Source of the DNA: Ramlibacter sp.
GTDB taxonomy: Bacteria > Pseudomonadota > Gammaproteobacteria > Burkholderiales > Burkholderiaceae_C
Reading direction: 5' to 3'
DNA: 48,707 nucleotides
Assembly (NCBI GenBank): GCA_030831585.1
Contig: JAURKV010000087.1
Span: 1 to 48,707 of the forward strand
Shown here piece after piece: positions 1 through 9,039 of the stretch (position 1 is the stretch's first letter; the number at the start of each line of letters is the position of its first letter). The notes below the pieces were generated by a model. That model made no database searches and had not been told where the DNA came from. It saw only the letters and a program-made list of their open reading frames with translations. The translations under genes were made by a program, and so were the position numbers.

Positions 1-558
1 AACAAGATGAAGGCCAAAGAGGCTGCCGGTGGCAAGCGCACCCTTTTGCTGGGCCCCAACTGCCCCGGTCTCATCACGCCCGACGAGATCAAGATCGGCA
101 TCATGCCTGGCCACATTCACAAGAAGGGCCGCATCGGCGTGGTCTCGCGCTCGGGTACGCTGACCTATGAAGCCGTGGCGCAGCTCACCGATCTGGGCAT
201 CGGCCAGTCGAGTGCCGTCGGCATTGGTGGCGACCCGATCAACGGCCTCAAGCACATTGACGTGATGAAGGCCTTCAACGACGACCCGGACACCGACGCC
301 GTCATCATGATTGGCGAGATCGGCGGCCCCGACGAGGCCGACGCCGCCCGCTGGTGCAAGGCCAACATGAAGAAGCCCATCGTCGGCTTCATCGCCGGCG
401 TCACCGCCCCTCCCGGCAAGCGCATGGGCCACGCCGGTGCGCTGATCGCTGGCGGCGCCGACACCGCGGACGCCAAGCTCGCGATCATGGAAGAGTGCGG
501 CTTCACGATCACCCGCAACCCCTCTGAAATGGGGCGTCTGCTGAAGTCCCTGCTGTAA
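1..558 (+). CDS. sucD: Succinyl-CoA synthetase (ADP-forming) alpha subunit, 3' partial (starts upstream of window)
   Basis: Open frame from base 1; [41 protein letters not shown] and GHAGALI (phospho-His region) are typical SucD; ends MGRLLKSLL*. Confidence 0.97.
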   Translation, partial: NKMKAKEAAGGKRTLLLGPNCPGLITPDEIKIGIMPGHIHKKGRIGVVSRSGTLTYEAVAQLTDLGIGQSSAVGIGGDPINGLKHIDVMKAFNDDPDTDAVIMIGEIGGPDEADAARWCKANMKKPIVGFIAGVTAPPGKRMGHAGALIAGGADTADAKLAIMEECGFTITRNPSEMGRLLKSLL

Positions 559-607
559 TTCGCAGGTTCTCACGGGATCCCTGCATATAGGGGGCTTCCA
601 CAATGCA

Positions 608-649
608 GGGCCGGTTGTCCTCGGTGACAATCGGCCCTTTCCTTTTCTT
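608..649 (+). terminator. Rho-independent terminator downstream of sucD
   Basis: GGGCCGGTTGTC (608-619), loop ctcggt, GACAATCGGCCC (626-637): 12-bp stem with one G-U, followed by tttccttttctt. Confidence 0.8.
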
Positions 650-680
650 ACAACGCTGAAAGAATTCAGCGCGCCCTCGC

Positions 681-1388
681 ATGGAAGCCCTTGCCTCTCC
701 AAATTTCTGGATCGCTGTCGGCCAGATCATCCTGATCGACATCTTGCTCGGTGGCGACAATGCCGTCGTCATTGCGCTCGCCTGCCGGGGCCTGCCGCCG
801 CAGCAGCGCCGCATGGGCATCATTTACGGAACCGCAGGCGCGATCGTCTTGCGGGTCGTCCTGATTGCCTTTGCCTTGGCCCTTCTGTCGGTTCCCTACC
901 TCAAGCTGGTCGGGGCCGTGTTGCTGGTGTGGATCGGCGCCAAACTGCTGATTCCCCAGGACGAGGAAGAGCACGGCAACATCCAGTCCTCCGACAAGCT
1001 CTGGGGCGCGGTCAAGACCGTGATCGTGGCCGATCTGGTGATGAGCGTCGACAACGTGCTGGCCATCGCTGGCGCAGCTGAGAGCGCCGGCCAGCACCAG
1101 CTGGGCCTGGTCATCTTCGGTCTTCTCGTGAGCATTCCGATCATCGTCGCCGGGTCCCAGATCGTCCTCAAACTGATGGACCGTTTCCCGCTGATCATCA
1201 CCCTGGGCGGCATGCTGCTCGGATGGATCGCTGGCCAAATGGCCGTGACCGACCCGGCCGTCAAGCCCTACTTCCCGGACGAGAAGGTCTGGGAGTACGG
1301 TGCAGCCCTGGCGGGTGCTCTCCTTGTGCTGGCGATCGGCAAGTACGCTGGGCGCAAGCCCGACGACCAGGATCAGGCCCCCGCCTGA
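681..1388 (+). CDS. TerC/YjbE family integral membrane protein
   Basis: Multi-TM protein with DILLGGDNAVVIALACRGLP and DLVMSVDNVLAIAGAAE motifs of the TerC family. Confidence 0.9.
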   Translation: MEALASPNFWIAVGQIILIDILLGGDNAVVIALACRGLPPQQRRMGIIYGTAGAIVLRVVLIAFALALLSVPYLKLVGAVLLVWIGAKLLIPQDEEEHGNIQSSDKLWGAVKTVIVADLVMSVDNVLAIAGAAESAGQHQLGLVIFGLLVSIPIIVAGSQIVLKLMDRFPLIITLGGMLLGWIAGQMAVTDPAVKPYFPDEKVWEYGAALAGALLVLAIGKYAGRKPDDQDQAPA

Positions 1389-1630
1389 ACTTTCAGGTCC
1401 CCCTGGCCGGGCTGCCTTGCCGGTTGGGGAGGCGGGTTCGGGGTGCCGCCTGCGCTGTCCTCAGACGTGTGAGTTCGGCCTCCCCTACCGGCCGGCTTGC
1501 TCGCCGCCTCTGGCTCTGTTAACTTTCGTGTGAATATTCGTTCCGCGCCGGCTGTCTGGTGCGGTTCGGTGCCGCTGCCGGCACGCCCTCTGGGGGGTGC
1601 CGGTCGCGGCCCAGCACGAGGGAGTAGGGC

Positions 1631-4285
1631 TTGGCAAGTGCGGGAATCCGAACAGGGTGGCGTGTCCGGCAGGGTGCGGACGCTGCCCTGGCCTTGGCGG
1701 TCGGCGCTCTGGTGGTCGGGCTCCACCTGGCCACCGACGCCATCGCCGCCCTGGAGCGCCGCCTGTTCGATGCGGCCAGTACCTGGGCCGCGCCACCTCC
1801 CTCTGACCGTGTGGTGATCGTTGCTGTTGACGACACCAGCATCGCCCGCCTGGGCCGCTGGCCCTGGCCGCGCGACATCCACGCCCAGCTGATCGACCGT
1901 ATCGCCGAGGGCCGGCCCCGGGCGATTGTTCACACCACCCTGTTCCTTGAGCCCCAAGCCGACCGGGGCCTGGCCTACATCCGCCGCTTTCATGCGGTGG
2001 CGACTCAGGCCGGCTCCGCCGCGGCCCCCCTGGCGCGACTGGCGGCCGAGGCCGAGGCTGAGCTTGATGCCGACTCGCGGCTGGCGGCCAGTCTGGTTCG
2101 GGCTGGCAATGTCCTGCTGCCGGCGGTGTTCACACTCGGTGCGCCGGCCGGGCCCAGTGACACCCCACTTCCCGACTACCTGACCCCCATCGCCCGGCCG
2201 GCCGCCACCGGTGGGGGCGATGCGGCGCCCGCCGCCCTGCGCGGTCAATTTCCGCTTGCCCCCCTGGGCCGGGCCGCGGTCGGCGTGGGTCACCTGAACC
2301 TGCTGCCGGATGCCGACGGGGTCGCCCGCAGCGACCCCCTGCTTCTGCGTTTGGACGACCATGTCGTTCCCTCGCTTGCCCTGCTGGCGGCGGCTCGCGC
2401 CCTCCGCCTTGGCCCGGATGACTGGGGCACGGCCGGTGATGCTGCACTTCGTGTAGGAAGGATGCGAGTGCCCACTGACAGAAGATACTCCGTTTTATCT
2501 CAGTTCTATCCCCGTGCAGGAGGCCAGGCCCCGTTCCCGGTGGAGACGGTCCACGAGGTTCTGGCGGGTCAGGTGCCAGCGGCGCGCTTCGCCGATCGCA
2601 TCGTCGTCATCGGCACCACGGCCGCCGGGGTTGGCGCGTCGATCGCGGCGCCGGGCTACCCGGCCCTGTCGCCACCCGAGCGTTTGGCCCATGTGATCTC
2701 CAGCCTGTTGGGTGGCCATGGCTTTGTGCAGCCGCCCTGGGGGCCGCCCCTGACCTGGGGCCTGGCGCTGGCCGTGCTGGCCTATCTCGCCTGGGGCCTG
2801 CCGCGTCTCGGGGCTGGCGCGGGCGCGATCACCACCGCCTTCGGGCTGGCGGCCCTGGTCCTGGGTGAATGGCTGCTGCTGGCCGCCGCCGGGTACTGGT
2901 TGCCGCTGGTCTTTCCCGCCGTCTTCTTGTTGCTGGGTCATTTGGCGCTGACCACCCGCCGCTTCCTGCTGACCGAGGCCGGCAAGCGGCAAGCCGATGA
3001 CGAGTCGGCCGACGCGCACCGGCTGATGGGACTGGCACTGCTGGGCCAGGGCCAGCCGGACATGGCCTTCGACCGCTTCCGGCGGGTCCCGCTCGGCCCG
3101 CAGGTGATGGACAACCTGTATCAGCTGGCTCTGGATTTCGAACGCCGCCGGCAGTTCAACAAAGCGGAATCGGTGTACGCGCACATGTCGGCTTACGACC
3201 CGGGTTATGCCGACCTGGCCGAGCGACGCGAGCGGGCACGTCGTGCCGCGGACGTGGTGATGCTGGGCCGCAGCGCCGCCCATCCGGGCGGCACCCTGGT
3301 TTTGGACGACCCGACCCTGGAGCTGCCGACCCTGGGTCGCTACCGGCTGGACAAAGTCCTTGGCCAGGGCGCCATGGGCATGGTCTACCTGGGTCAAGAC
3401 CCGAAGATCGGGCGGTCCGTGGCCATCAAGACGCTGGCCCTGGGCGAAGCCTTCGAGGGAGAGGCGCTGACCGAGGCGCGCGCTCGCTTCTTCCGCGAGG
3501 CCGAGACGGCCGGCCGTCTCGCCCACCCGGGCATCGTCACGATCTATGACGCCGGCGAAGAGCAGGACCTGGCCTACATCGCCATGGAGTACGTCCCTGG
3601 GCACGACCTCTCAGCCCACACCCGGCCTGGGCAGCTCCTGCCAGCCCGCGAGGTGGTCGGTTTCGGCCTGCGGGTTGCGCAGGCGCTGGCGCACGCGCAT
3701 CGGCTCGGAGTGGTCCACCGAGACATCAAGCCGGCGAATCTGCTGTGGGTGCCGGAGCAGGACCTGCTGAAGGTGACCGACTTCGGCATCGCCCGCCTGG
3801 CCGACCAGGCCCGCACCCGCGCCGGTACCCTGCTGGGGACCCCTGGCTACATGGCGCCCGAGCAGCTCGCGGGGCAGACGGTCGACGGCCGCAGCGACCT
3901 CTATGCGCTGGGGGCGACGCTGTTTCAGCTCCTGATGGGGCGGCTCCCGTTTGAGGCTGAGACCCTCCCCGAGCTGATGTACCAGATCACCCACCAGGAA
4001 GCGCCCGACCTGCGTCTTTTGCGCCCCGACCTGCCCCCTGCCCTGGCTGAGATCCTGGCCCGGTTGCTGCGCAAATTGCCGGGCGAGCGCTACCCCGATG
4101 GCGCGGCCCTCGCGGCTGCGCTAGAGGCCTGCCTCCACCACTGGCCGGCGCCGGCCAACACCAACACCAACACCAGCGCCAGCGGTACGGATGCAGCCGC
4201 CGGTGCGGATGGCGGCGGCACTGCCAACGCCGACCCCTGGCCACCCGCCAGCGCCACCCCGCCCGATCCGGCGCCGGCCACCTGA
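1631..4285 (+). CDS. CHASE2-domain Hanks-type serine/threonine protein kinase with TM bundle and TPR-like segment
   Basis: N-terminal CHASE2-like region (VVIVAVDDTSIARLGRWPWPRD), three TM segments, kinase motifs GQGAMGMVY, VAIK, HRDIKPANLL, DFG, GTPGYMAPE; TTG start after gagggagtagggc. Confidence 0.93.
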   Translation: MASAGIRTGWRVRQGADAALALAVGALVVGLHLATDAIAALERRLFDAASTWAAPPPSDRVVIVAVDDTSIARLGRWPWPRDIHAQLIDRIAEGRPRAIVHTTLFLEPQADRGLAYIRRFHAVATQAGSAAAPLARLAAEAEAELDADSRLAASLVRAGNVLLPAVFTLGAPAGPSDTPLPDYLTPIARPAATGGGDAAPAALRGQFPLAPLGRAAVGVGHLNLLPDADGVARSDPLLLRLDDHVVPSLALLAAARALRLGPDDWGTAGDAALRVGRMRVPTDRRYSVLSQFYPRAGGQAPFPVETVHEVLAGQVPAARFADRIVVIGTTAAGVGASIAAPGYPALSPPERLAHVISSLLGGHGFVQPPWGPPLTWGLALAVLAYLAWGLPRLGAGAGAITTAFGLAALVLGEWLLLAAAGYWLPLVFPAVFLLLGHLALTTRRFLLTEAGKRQADDESADAHRLMGLALLGQGQPDMAFDRFRRVPLGPQVMDNLYQLALDFERRRQFNKAESVYAHMSAYDPGYADLAERRERARRAADVVMLGRSAAHPGGTLVLDDPTLELPTLGRYRLDKVLGQGAMGMVYLGQDPKIGRSVAIKTLALGEAFEGEALTEARARFFREAETAGRLAHPGIVTIYDAGEEQDLAYIAMEYVPGHDLSAHTRPGQLLPAREVVGFGLRVAQALAHAHRLGVVHRDIKPANLLWVPEQDLLKVTDFGIARLADQARTRAGTLLGTPGYMAPEQLAGQTVDGRSDLYALGATLFQLLMGRLPFEAETLPELMYQITHQEAPDLRLLRPDLPPALAEILARLLRKLPGERYPDGAALAAALEACLHHWPAPANTNTNTSASGTDAAAGADGGGTANADPWPPASATPPDPAPAT
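4157..4174 (+). repeat. In-frame hexanucleotide repeat (AACACC)x3 encoding NTNTNT in the kinase C-terminal tail
   Basis: aacaccaacaccaacacc read directly; followed by agcgccagcgg. Confidence 0.9.
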
Positions 4286-4341
4286 TGGCAAGCGCAGCCA
4301 CCGTCACGACCAGACCCACACAGCCCCCCGAGACTTCATCC

Positions 4342-5124
4342 ATGCATTACGCCTTCAGCAGCCGCACCGACACCGGGAAGGCGCGAGCGAACAACGAGGA
4401 TGCGCTGCTGATCGACGAGGCGCATGCGCTGGCGATCCTGGCCGATGGCATGGGGGGCTACAACGCTGGGGAGGTGGCCGCCGGCATGGCGGTCGCCAGC
4501 GTTGGCACCTCGCTGGGTCGCTGGCTGGCCAGCGCAGTCCCCGAGACGCCAGCCTCCGCCATTCGGCAGGCGATGGCCGACAGCGTGTCCGAGGCCAACC
4601 GCGCCATCCTCGCCGTTGCCCAGGCCCGCCCTGCGTACCAAGGCATGGGCACGACCCTGGTGCTGGCGGTGTTTCGCGATGACCGCCTCTTCCTCGGCCA
4701 CATCGGTGACTCCCGCGCCTACCGCTGGCGCGGGCAGCAACTCGAGCAACTCACGCGCGACCACTCCTTGCTGCAGGCGCAGCTCGACGCCGGTCTTTTG
4801 ACGCCGGCCGAAGCGGCGGCATCCACCCAGCGCAACTTCATCACCCGTGCCTTGGGCATCGAGCCCCGTGTGGAGCTTGAGCTCCATGAGCACCGTGTCG
4901 TCGCCGGCGACTGTTTCCTCCTCTGTTCGGACGGCCTCACCGACATGCTGGCCGACACGCAAATCGCCACCGCCCTCGCGCGCCATCCCGGGCTGGCGCG
5001 GCGCGGGACCGACTTGGTGGCCGCCGCCAACGCAGCGGGCGGGCGGGACAACATCACCGTGCTGCTGGCCGAGGCCCTCGGGGTCGTCCGGTCCGGCGCA
5101 CAGCAGACCCATGCAGCAAAGTGA
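4342..5124 (+). CDS. PP2C-family protein serine/threonine phosphatase (Stp/PppA-like)
   Basis: SRTDTGKARANNEDALLID, ADGMGGYNAGEVA, GMGTTLV, GHIGDSRAYRWR, LLCSDGLTDML, GGRDNITVLL: canonical PP2C motifs; ORF open from 4285. Confidence 0.94.
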   Translation: MHYAFSSRTDTGKARANNEDALLIDEAHALAILADGMGGYNAGEVAAGMAVASVGTSLGRWLASAVPETPASAIRQAMADSVSEANRAILAVAQARPAYQGMGTTLVLAVFRDDRLFLGHIGDSRAYRWRGQQLEQLTRDHSLLQAQLDAGLLTPAEAAASTQRNFITRALGIEPRVELELHEHRVVAGDCFLLCSDGLTDMLADTQIATALARHPGLARRGTDLVAAANAAGGRDNITVLLAEALGVVRSGAQQTHAAK

Positions 5125-5135
5125 GAACCCCAACC

Positions 5136-5972
5136 ATGCCCAGACTCATCATCACCCTCGACGGTCTGACGCTCCGCGATGTCCAGCTCAATCGCGAGCG
5201 AACCACCATCGGACGCCGACCGCACAACGACCTGGTCATCGACAACCTGGCGGTCAGCGGCGACCACGCCGCCATCCTGCGCGGACCAGCGGGCAGCTTC
5301 CTCGAGGATCTGGGCAGTACCAACGGCACCTTCCTCAACGGCCGCGCGGTCCAGCGGGCGCCGTTGCAGCACCAGGACAGCATCGACATCGGCAGGTACC
5401 GCCTGCGCTACATCGACGAGGTCCCGACCGCCGACTTCGAGCGGACCATGCTCGTGCGGCCCGGGAGCAGCCCTTCGCTATCGTCTTCGCCATCGCCTTC
5501 GCTTGCCCATGGCGCTACGTCAGGCAGCACCTCAGGTAGCACCCCAGGGCTCACCCTCGGCCCCTCCCCTGGCGCCGATCCAACCGCCCCTCGCGATGTG
5601 ACGGCTGGCAGCTTCCCCCGAGCGCCAGTTGCCACACCTCGGCGTGGTGCTTCCCCTCCGCCCCTCGCCGCGTCCGCAGCCCCGCCCGCCCCCGCTGCCG
5701 CTGCCGAGGCGCCGCCGGCCCGGGTCAAGGTCGTGTCGGGCGGCGCCGTCGGCCGTGAGCTGCAACTGGTCAAAGTGGTCACCACCATCGGCCGGCCAGG
5801 CGGTGCGATCGCGGCGATCACCCGGCGCGGCGGCAGCTACACCCTGGCCCATGTCGAGGGCACCCCGGCAACCCGCCTCAACGGCATCGAAATCCAGCGC
5901 CAACCCGTCTCGCTCTCCAGCGGCGATCAGCTCGACCTCTCGGGCGTGGTGATGGAATTCCTGCTGGATTGA
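5136..5972 (+). CDS. FHA domain protein: canonical N-terminal FHA, P/A/S-rich linker, degenerate second FHA-like domain
   Basis: TTIGRRPHNDLVIDN...VSGDHA...LEDLGSTNGTFLNGRAV; C-terminal TTIGRPGGAIAAITRRGGSYTL...TRLNG...LSSGDQLDLSG. Confidence 0.9.
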   Translation: MPRLIITLDGLTLRDVQLNRERTTIGRRPHNDLVIDNLAVSGDHAAILRGPAGSFLEDLGSTNGTFLNGRAVQRAPLQHQDSIDIGRYRLRYIDEVPTADFERTMLVRPGSSPSLSSSPSPSLAHGATSGSTSGSTPGLTLGPSPGADPTAPRDVTAGSFPRAPVATPRRGASPPPLAASAAPPAPAAAAEAPPARVKVVSGGAVGRELQLVKVVTTIGRPGGAIAAITRRGGSYTLAHVEGTPATRLNGIEIQRQPVSLSSGDQLDLSGVVMEFLLD

Positions 5973-8293
5973 AAAGGCTTCCTTTGAAAGGGCTGCCAAG
6001 GCTCCCCACGGGGCGTGACGACAGCAGGCCAGGCCGCTCCACCGCGGCCTGGGCCGCCCGGGCGCGCCGGCTTGCGCTGCTCCTGCCGGTGCTGCTGGCG
6101 CTGGCCCACCTGGGCGGCTGGCTGCCGATGCCCGTGCTGCACCAGATCGACGATTTCTTCTACGACCTTCGGCTGCGCATCGCCCGCGCGGACTCGCTCG
6201 ACCCGCGCATTGTCATCGTCGACATCGACGAAAAAAGCCTGTCCGAGCAGGGGCGCTGGCCCTGGGGTCGCGACCGTCTGGCGCGTCTGGTGGACGAACT
6301 CTTTTCACAGCAACAGGTCGCCCTGGTGGGGTTCGACGTGGTGTTCGCCGAGCCAGACACCAGCTCCGGTCTGGCGCGTCTTCAGCAACTGGCCGCGGGC
6401 GAGCTGGCCGACCAACCGGCCTTCCTGCGGCGCTTGCAGACCCTGGCGCCCGAGTTGGACTTCGACAGCCGCTTTGCCCGCGCCATCGCCAACCGGCCAG
6501 TCGTCCTGGGCTACTACTTCAACCTGGACCCGCAGGGCCAGAGCAGCGGCCAGCTGCCCCCGCCTGTGATGGGCGCCGACACCCTGCAAGGCCGGCGCCA
6601 GCGCTTCACCGCCTGGCGCGGCTATGGCGCCAGCCTGCCCTTGCTGGCCCAGGCGGCGCCGCAGGCGGGCTTTTTCAACCCACTGATCGACGACGACGGC
6701 AAGGTGCGCGCGGTGCCGCTGCTGGCCGAGTACCAGGGCCAGGTCTATGAGTCGCTGACTCTGTCGATGTTCCGCGAGCTCCAGGGACGCCCGGCCGTCG
6801 AGCCGGTGTTCGCTCAGGGACTGACCGTGCCTGGGGGCAAGGCCCCATTGCAGGCATTGCGGCTACGGCCTGCTTCGGGAGCCCCGATGGAGCTGCCGGT
6901 AGGAGACGGCGCGGTGGCCCTGGTTCCTTACCGCGGTTTGCCCGGCCCCCAGGGCGGGTCCTTCCGCTACCTGTCGGCCACCGATTTGATCGAGGGTCGG
7001 CTGGCCCGCGGCCATCTCCAGGGTCGCATCGTCCTGGTGGGCTCTTCCGCGCCCGGGCTCCAAGACCTGCGGCCGACCCCGGTGAGCGAGGCCTTCCCCG
7101 GCGTGGAGATTCACGCCCACTTGCTCTCCGCAATGCTGGACGGCCAGTTGCCAGTCCGCCCTGACTACTCGGTCGGCTACGAGGCCGCCCTGGTGCTGCT
7201 GATGGGCGGCGGGCTTGCCCTGGCCCTGCCGCTGCTGCCGGCCCTGCCTGGCCTGCTCGCGGTGACCGGGGCGCTTGTGCTGCCGGTGCTGTCCAACCTG
7301 GCGCTTTACCAGTGGGTGGGACTGGCCCTGCCGCTGGCCGCCACCCTGGCCACCATGCTGGCTGTCCTGCTGCTGCATCTGGGCGGACTCTGGGTCTTCG
7401 AGACCCGCGCCAGGCGCGCACTGGTGGGCCTGTTCGGGTCCTATGTGCCCCCGGAGTTGGTGGAGGAGATGGTGCGCGACCCCGATCGCTACTCGATGCG
7501 GGCCGACAGCCGGGAGCTCACCGTGATGTTCTGCGACATGCACGGCTTTACCCGTCTGGCCGAGCGCTTGCCGCCGGAGCAGTTGCAAGCCCTGCTCCAA
7601 GGCGTGTTCGACCGCCTTGGCCTGGTGGTGCGTGAGCACCGGGGCACCATCGACAAGTTCATGGGTGACTGCCTGATGGCCTTCTGGGGCGCCCCGCTGC
7701 CGGCGGCCGACCATGCCGCGCTCGCGGTTCGCGCGGCGCTGGGCATCGCCGAGGAGGTGGGTCGCATCAACGCTGACCATCAGGCGCGCGGCTTGCCGGC
7801 CGTGGGCTTCGGGGTTGGTCTGAGCACCGGCCGGATGTGTGTGGGCGACATGGGCTCGCGCCTGCGGCGGGCCTACACCGTGATCGGCGACGCGGTGAAT
7901 CTGGGTGCCCGGCTGCAGTCGCTCACCACGGTTTATGGGGTCGACATCGTCGCCAGTGACGCCACCCGCCAACAGGCCGGCGGTACCGACTGGCAGGCAC
8001 TGGACACGGTGCGCCTGAGTGGTCGGCAAGATGCGGTCACCCTGTGGTGCCCGCTGCCACCCGGCGCGGCCGCCGCCAGCAGCGCGCTGGCCCAGGAGCT
8101 GCGCGGGTGGGAGGCGTTCTTGGTGGCGTGGCGGCGCCAGGACTGGGCCACAGCCGCGCCCCTGCTGCAGACCCTGACGCGCCAGGGCAGCTGCCCCCGC
8201 CTCTACGCCCTTTACGAGCGCCGTCTGGCGCTACGCCGGCACCAGCCGCCGGACCCGGCCTGGGATGGCATCGCTGATCTGGGTGTGGGGTAA
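5969..8293 (+). CDS. CHASE2-domain class III adenylate/guanylate cyclase
   Basis: CHASE2 head (RIVIVDIDEKSLSEQGRWPWGRDRLARL), TM segments, cyclase domain VMFCDMHGFTRLAE, GTIDKFMGDCLMAFWGAP, YTVIGDAVNLGARLQ; TTG start overlaps FHA stop. Confidence 0.93.
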   Translation: MKRLPLKGLPRLPTGRDDSRPGRSTAAWAARARRLALLLPVLLALAHLGGWLPMPVLHQIDDFFYDLRLRIARADSLDPRIVIVDIDEKSLSEQGRWPWGRDRLARLVDELFSQQQVALVGFDVVFAEPDTSSGLARLQQLAAGELADQPAFLRRLQTLAPELDFDSRFARAIANRPVVLGYYFNLDPQGQSSGQLPPPVMGADTLQGRRQRFTAWRGYGASLPLLAQAAPQAGFFNPLIDDDGKVRAVPLLAEYQGQVYESLTLSMFRELQGRPAVEPVFAQGLTVPGGKAPLQALRLRPASGAPMELPVGDGAVALVPYRGLPGPQGGSFRYLSATDLIEGRLARGHLQGRIVLVGSSAPGLQDLRPTPVSEAFPGVEIHAHLLSAMLDGQLPVRPDYSVGYEAALVLLMGGGLALALPLLPALPGLLAVTGALVLPVLSNLALYQWVGLALPLAATLATMLAVLLLHLGGLWVFETRARRALVGLFGSYVPPELVEEMVRDPDRYSMRADSRELTVMFCDMHGFTRLAERLPPEQLQALLQGVFDRLGLVVREHRGTIDKFMGDCLMAFWGAPLPAADHAALAVRAALGIAEEVGRINADHQARGLPAVGFGVGLSTGRMCVGDMGSRLRRAYTVIGDAVNLGARLQSLTTVYGVDIVASDATRQQAGGTDWQALDTVRLSGRQDAVTLWCPLPPGAAAASSALAQELRGWEAFLVAWRRQDWATAAPLLQTLTRQGSCPRLYALYERRLALRRHQPPDPAWDGIADLGVG

Positions 8294-8414
8294 GGCCAAG
8301 CGTCGGCGGTCTTCGCCATGGCCCGCCCCAAACGCCCCCTCCAGTCCCCCCAACAAAAATTCTCAGGCTCTTGTCAAAAAGACGACAAAAATAGTCAGTC
8401 AGCCAACATCAGAA

Positions 8415-8447
8415 TTGACACTTTTAGCCGATTCCGTCAGATTCGGC
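8415..8447 (+). promoter_or_regulatory. Candidate pilin promoter/operator: TTGACA box and an imperfect palindrome overlapping the weak -10
   Basis: TTGACA at 8415-8420, 17-nt spacer, weak -10 CAGATT; imperfect palindrome GCCGATTC-cgtca-GATTCGGC at 8427-8447 in an AT-rich leader. Confidence 0.3.
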
Positions 8448-8513
8448 AGTGTCTAACTGCTGACAAGACGGCCTCAACTGTCTACCTGCTTCTTCTTTCA
8501 ACCTAGAGGTTTT

Positions 8514-8993
8514 ATGAAACGCCAAATCCAACGTGGTTTTACCCTGATCGAGCTGATGATCGTTGTCGCCATCATCGGCATCCTGGCCGCCGTCGCCCTG
8601 CCGGCTTATCAGGACTACACCGCCCGGGCCAAAATGTCTGAGGTGGTACTGGCCGCCTCCAGTTGCCGCACAGCCGTTTCCGAGGTGTACCAGTCTTCTT
8701 CCACGGCGCCAACCGACTGGGGCTGCACGACCTCAACGGCCAATACAAGCAAGTACGTGGGTGGGGTCGCAGTCGACACCGATGGGGTGATCACCGTGAA
8801 GGTAGCGACCAACAGCATCAACTCCGAAACGAGCGAAAAGCAGATCCAGCTCGTGCCCTACCACACCGCCTCGGCCCCGAAGGCCGTCGCCACTGCGGGG
8901 CACCTCGGCAGTGCTGTGTTCAAGTGGACCTGCGGTCCCACCAGCTCGAGCGGCGTGCCGATCAAGTACCTGCCGGCGACCTGCCGCGATTAA
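8514..8993 (+). CDS. Type IV pilin (PilA/PilE-like major or minor pilin)
   Basis: [43 protein letters not shown]: short leader, G^F prepilin peptidase site, E5; C-terminal Cys pair [18 protein letters not shown]. Confidence 0.95.
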   Translation: MKRQIQRGFTLIELMIVVAIIGILAAVALPAYQDYTARAKMSEVVLAASSCRTAVSEVYQSSSTAPTDWGCTTSTANTSKYVGGVAVDTDGVITVKVATNSINSETSEKQIQLVPYHTASAPKAVATAGHLGSAVFKWTCGPTSSSGVPIKYLPATCRD

Positions 8994-9039
8994 CCCTACG
9001 GCGGCCCGTCCCCCCGGGCCGTCCTGCGATGATCGGGGG

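Noticed and set aside
1373-2362. 329-aa minus ORF over the terC-kinase junction
   Set aside because: Gly/Arg/Gln-rich artefact overlapping the CHASE2 head coding region.
1631-5972. Kinase-PP2C-FHA trio as part of a T6SS locus
   Set aside because: No Tss/Hcp/VgrG/ClpV genes in the flanking sequence; neighbours are terC and pilin genes.
6863-8029. 388-aa minus ORF over the cyclase gene
   Set aside because: Antisense of conserved cyclase domain; no domain similarity recognised.
9003-9020. GGCCCG-tccccc-CGGGCC hairpin between pilin and ligase genes
   Set aside because: Only a 6-bp stem with no T-tract; could attenuate but cannot be called a terminator from sequence alone.
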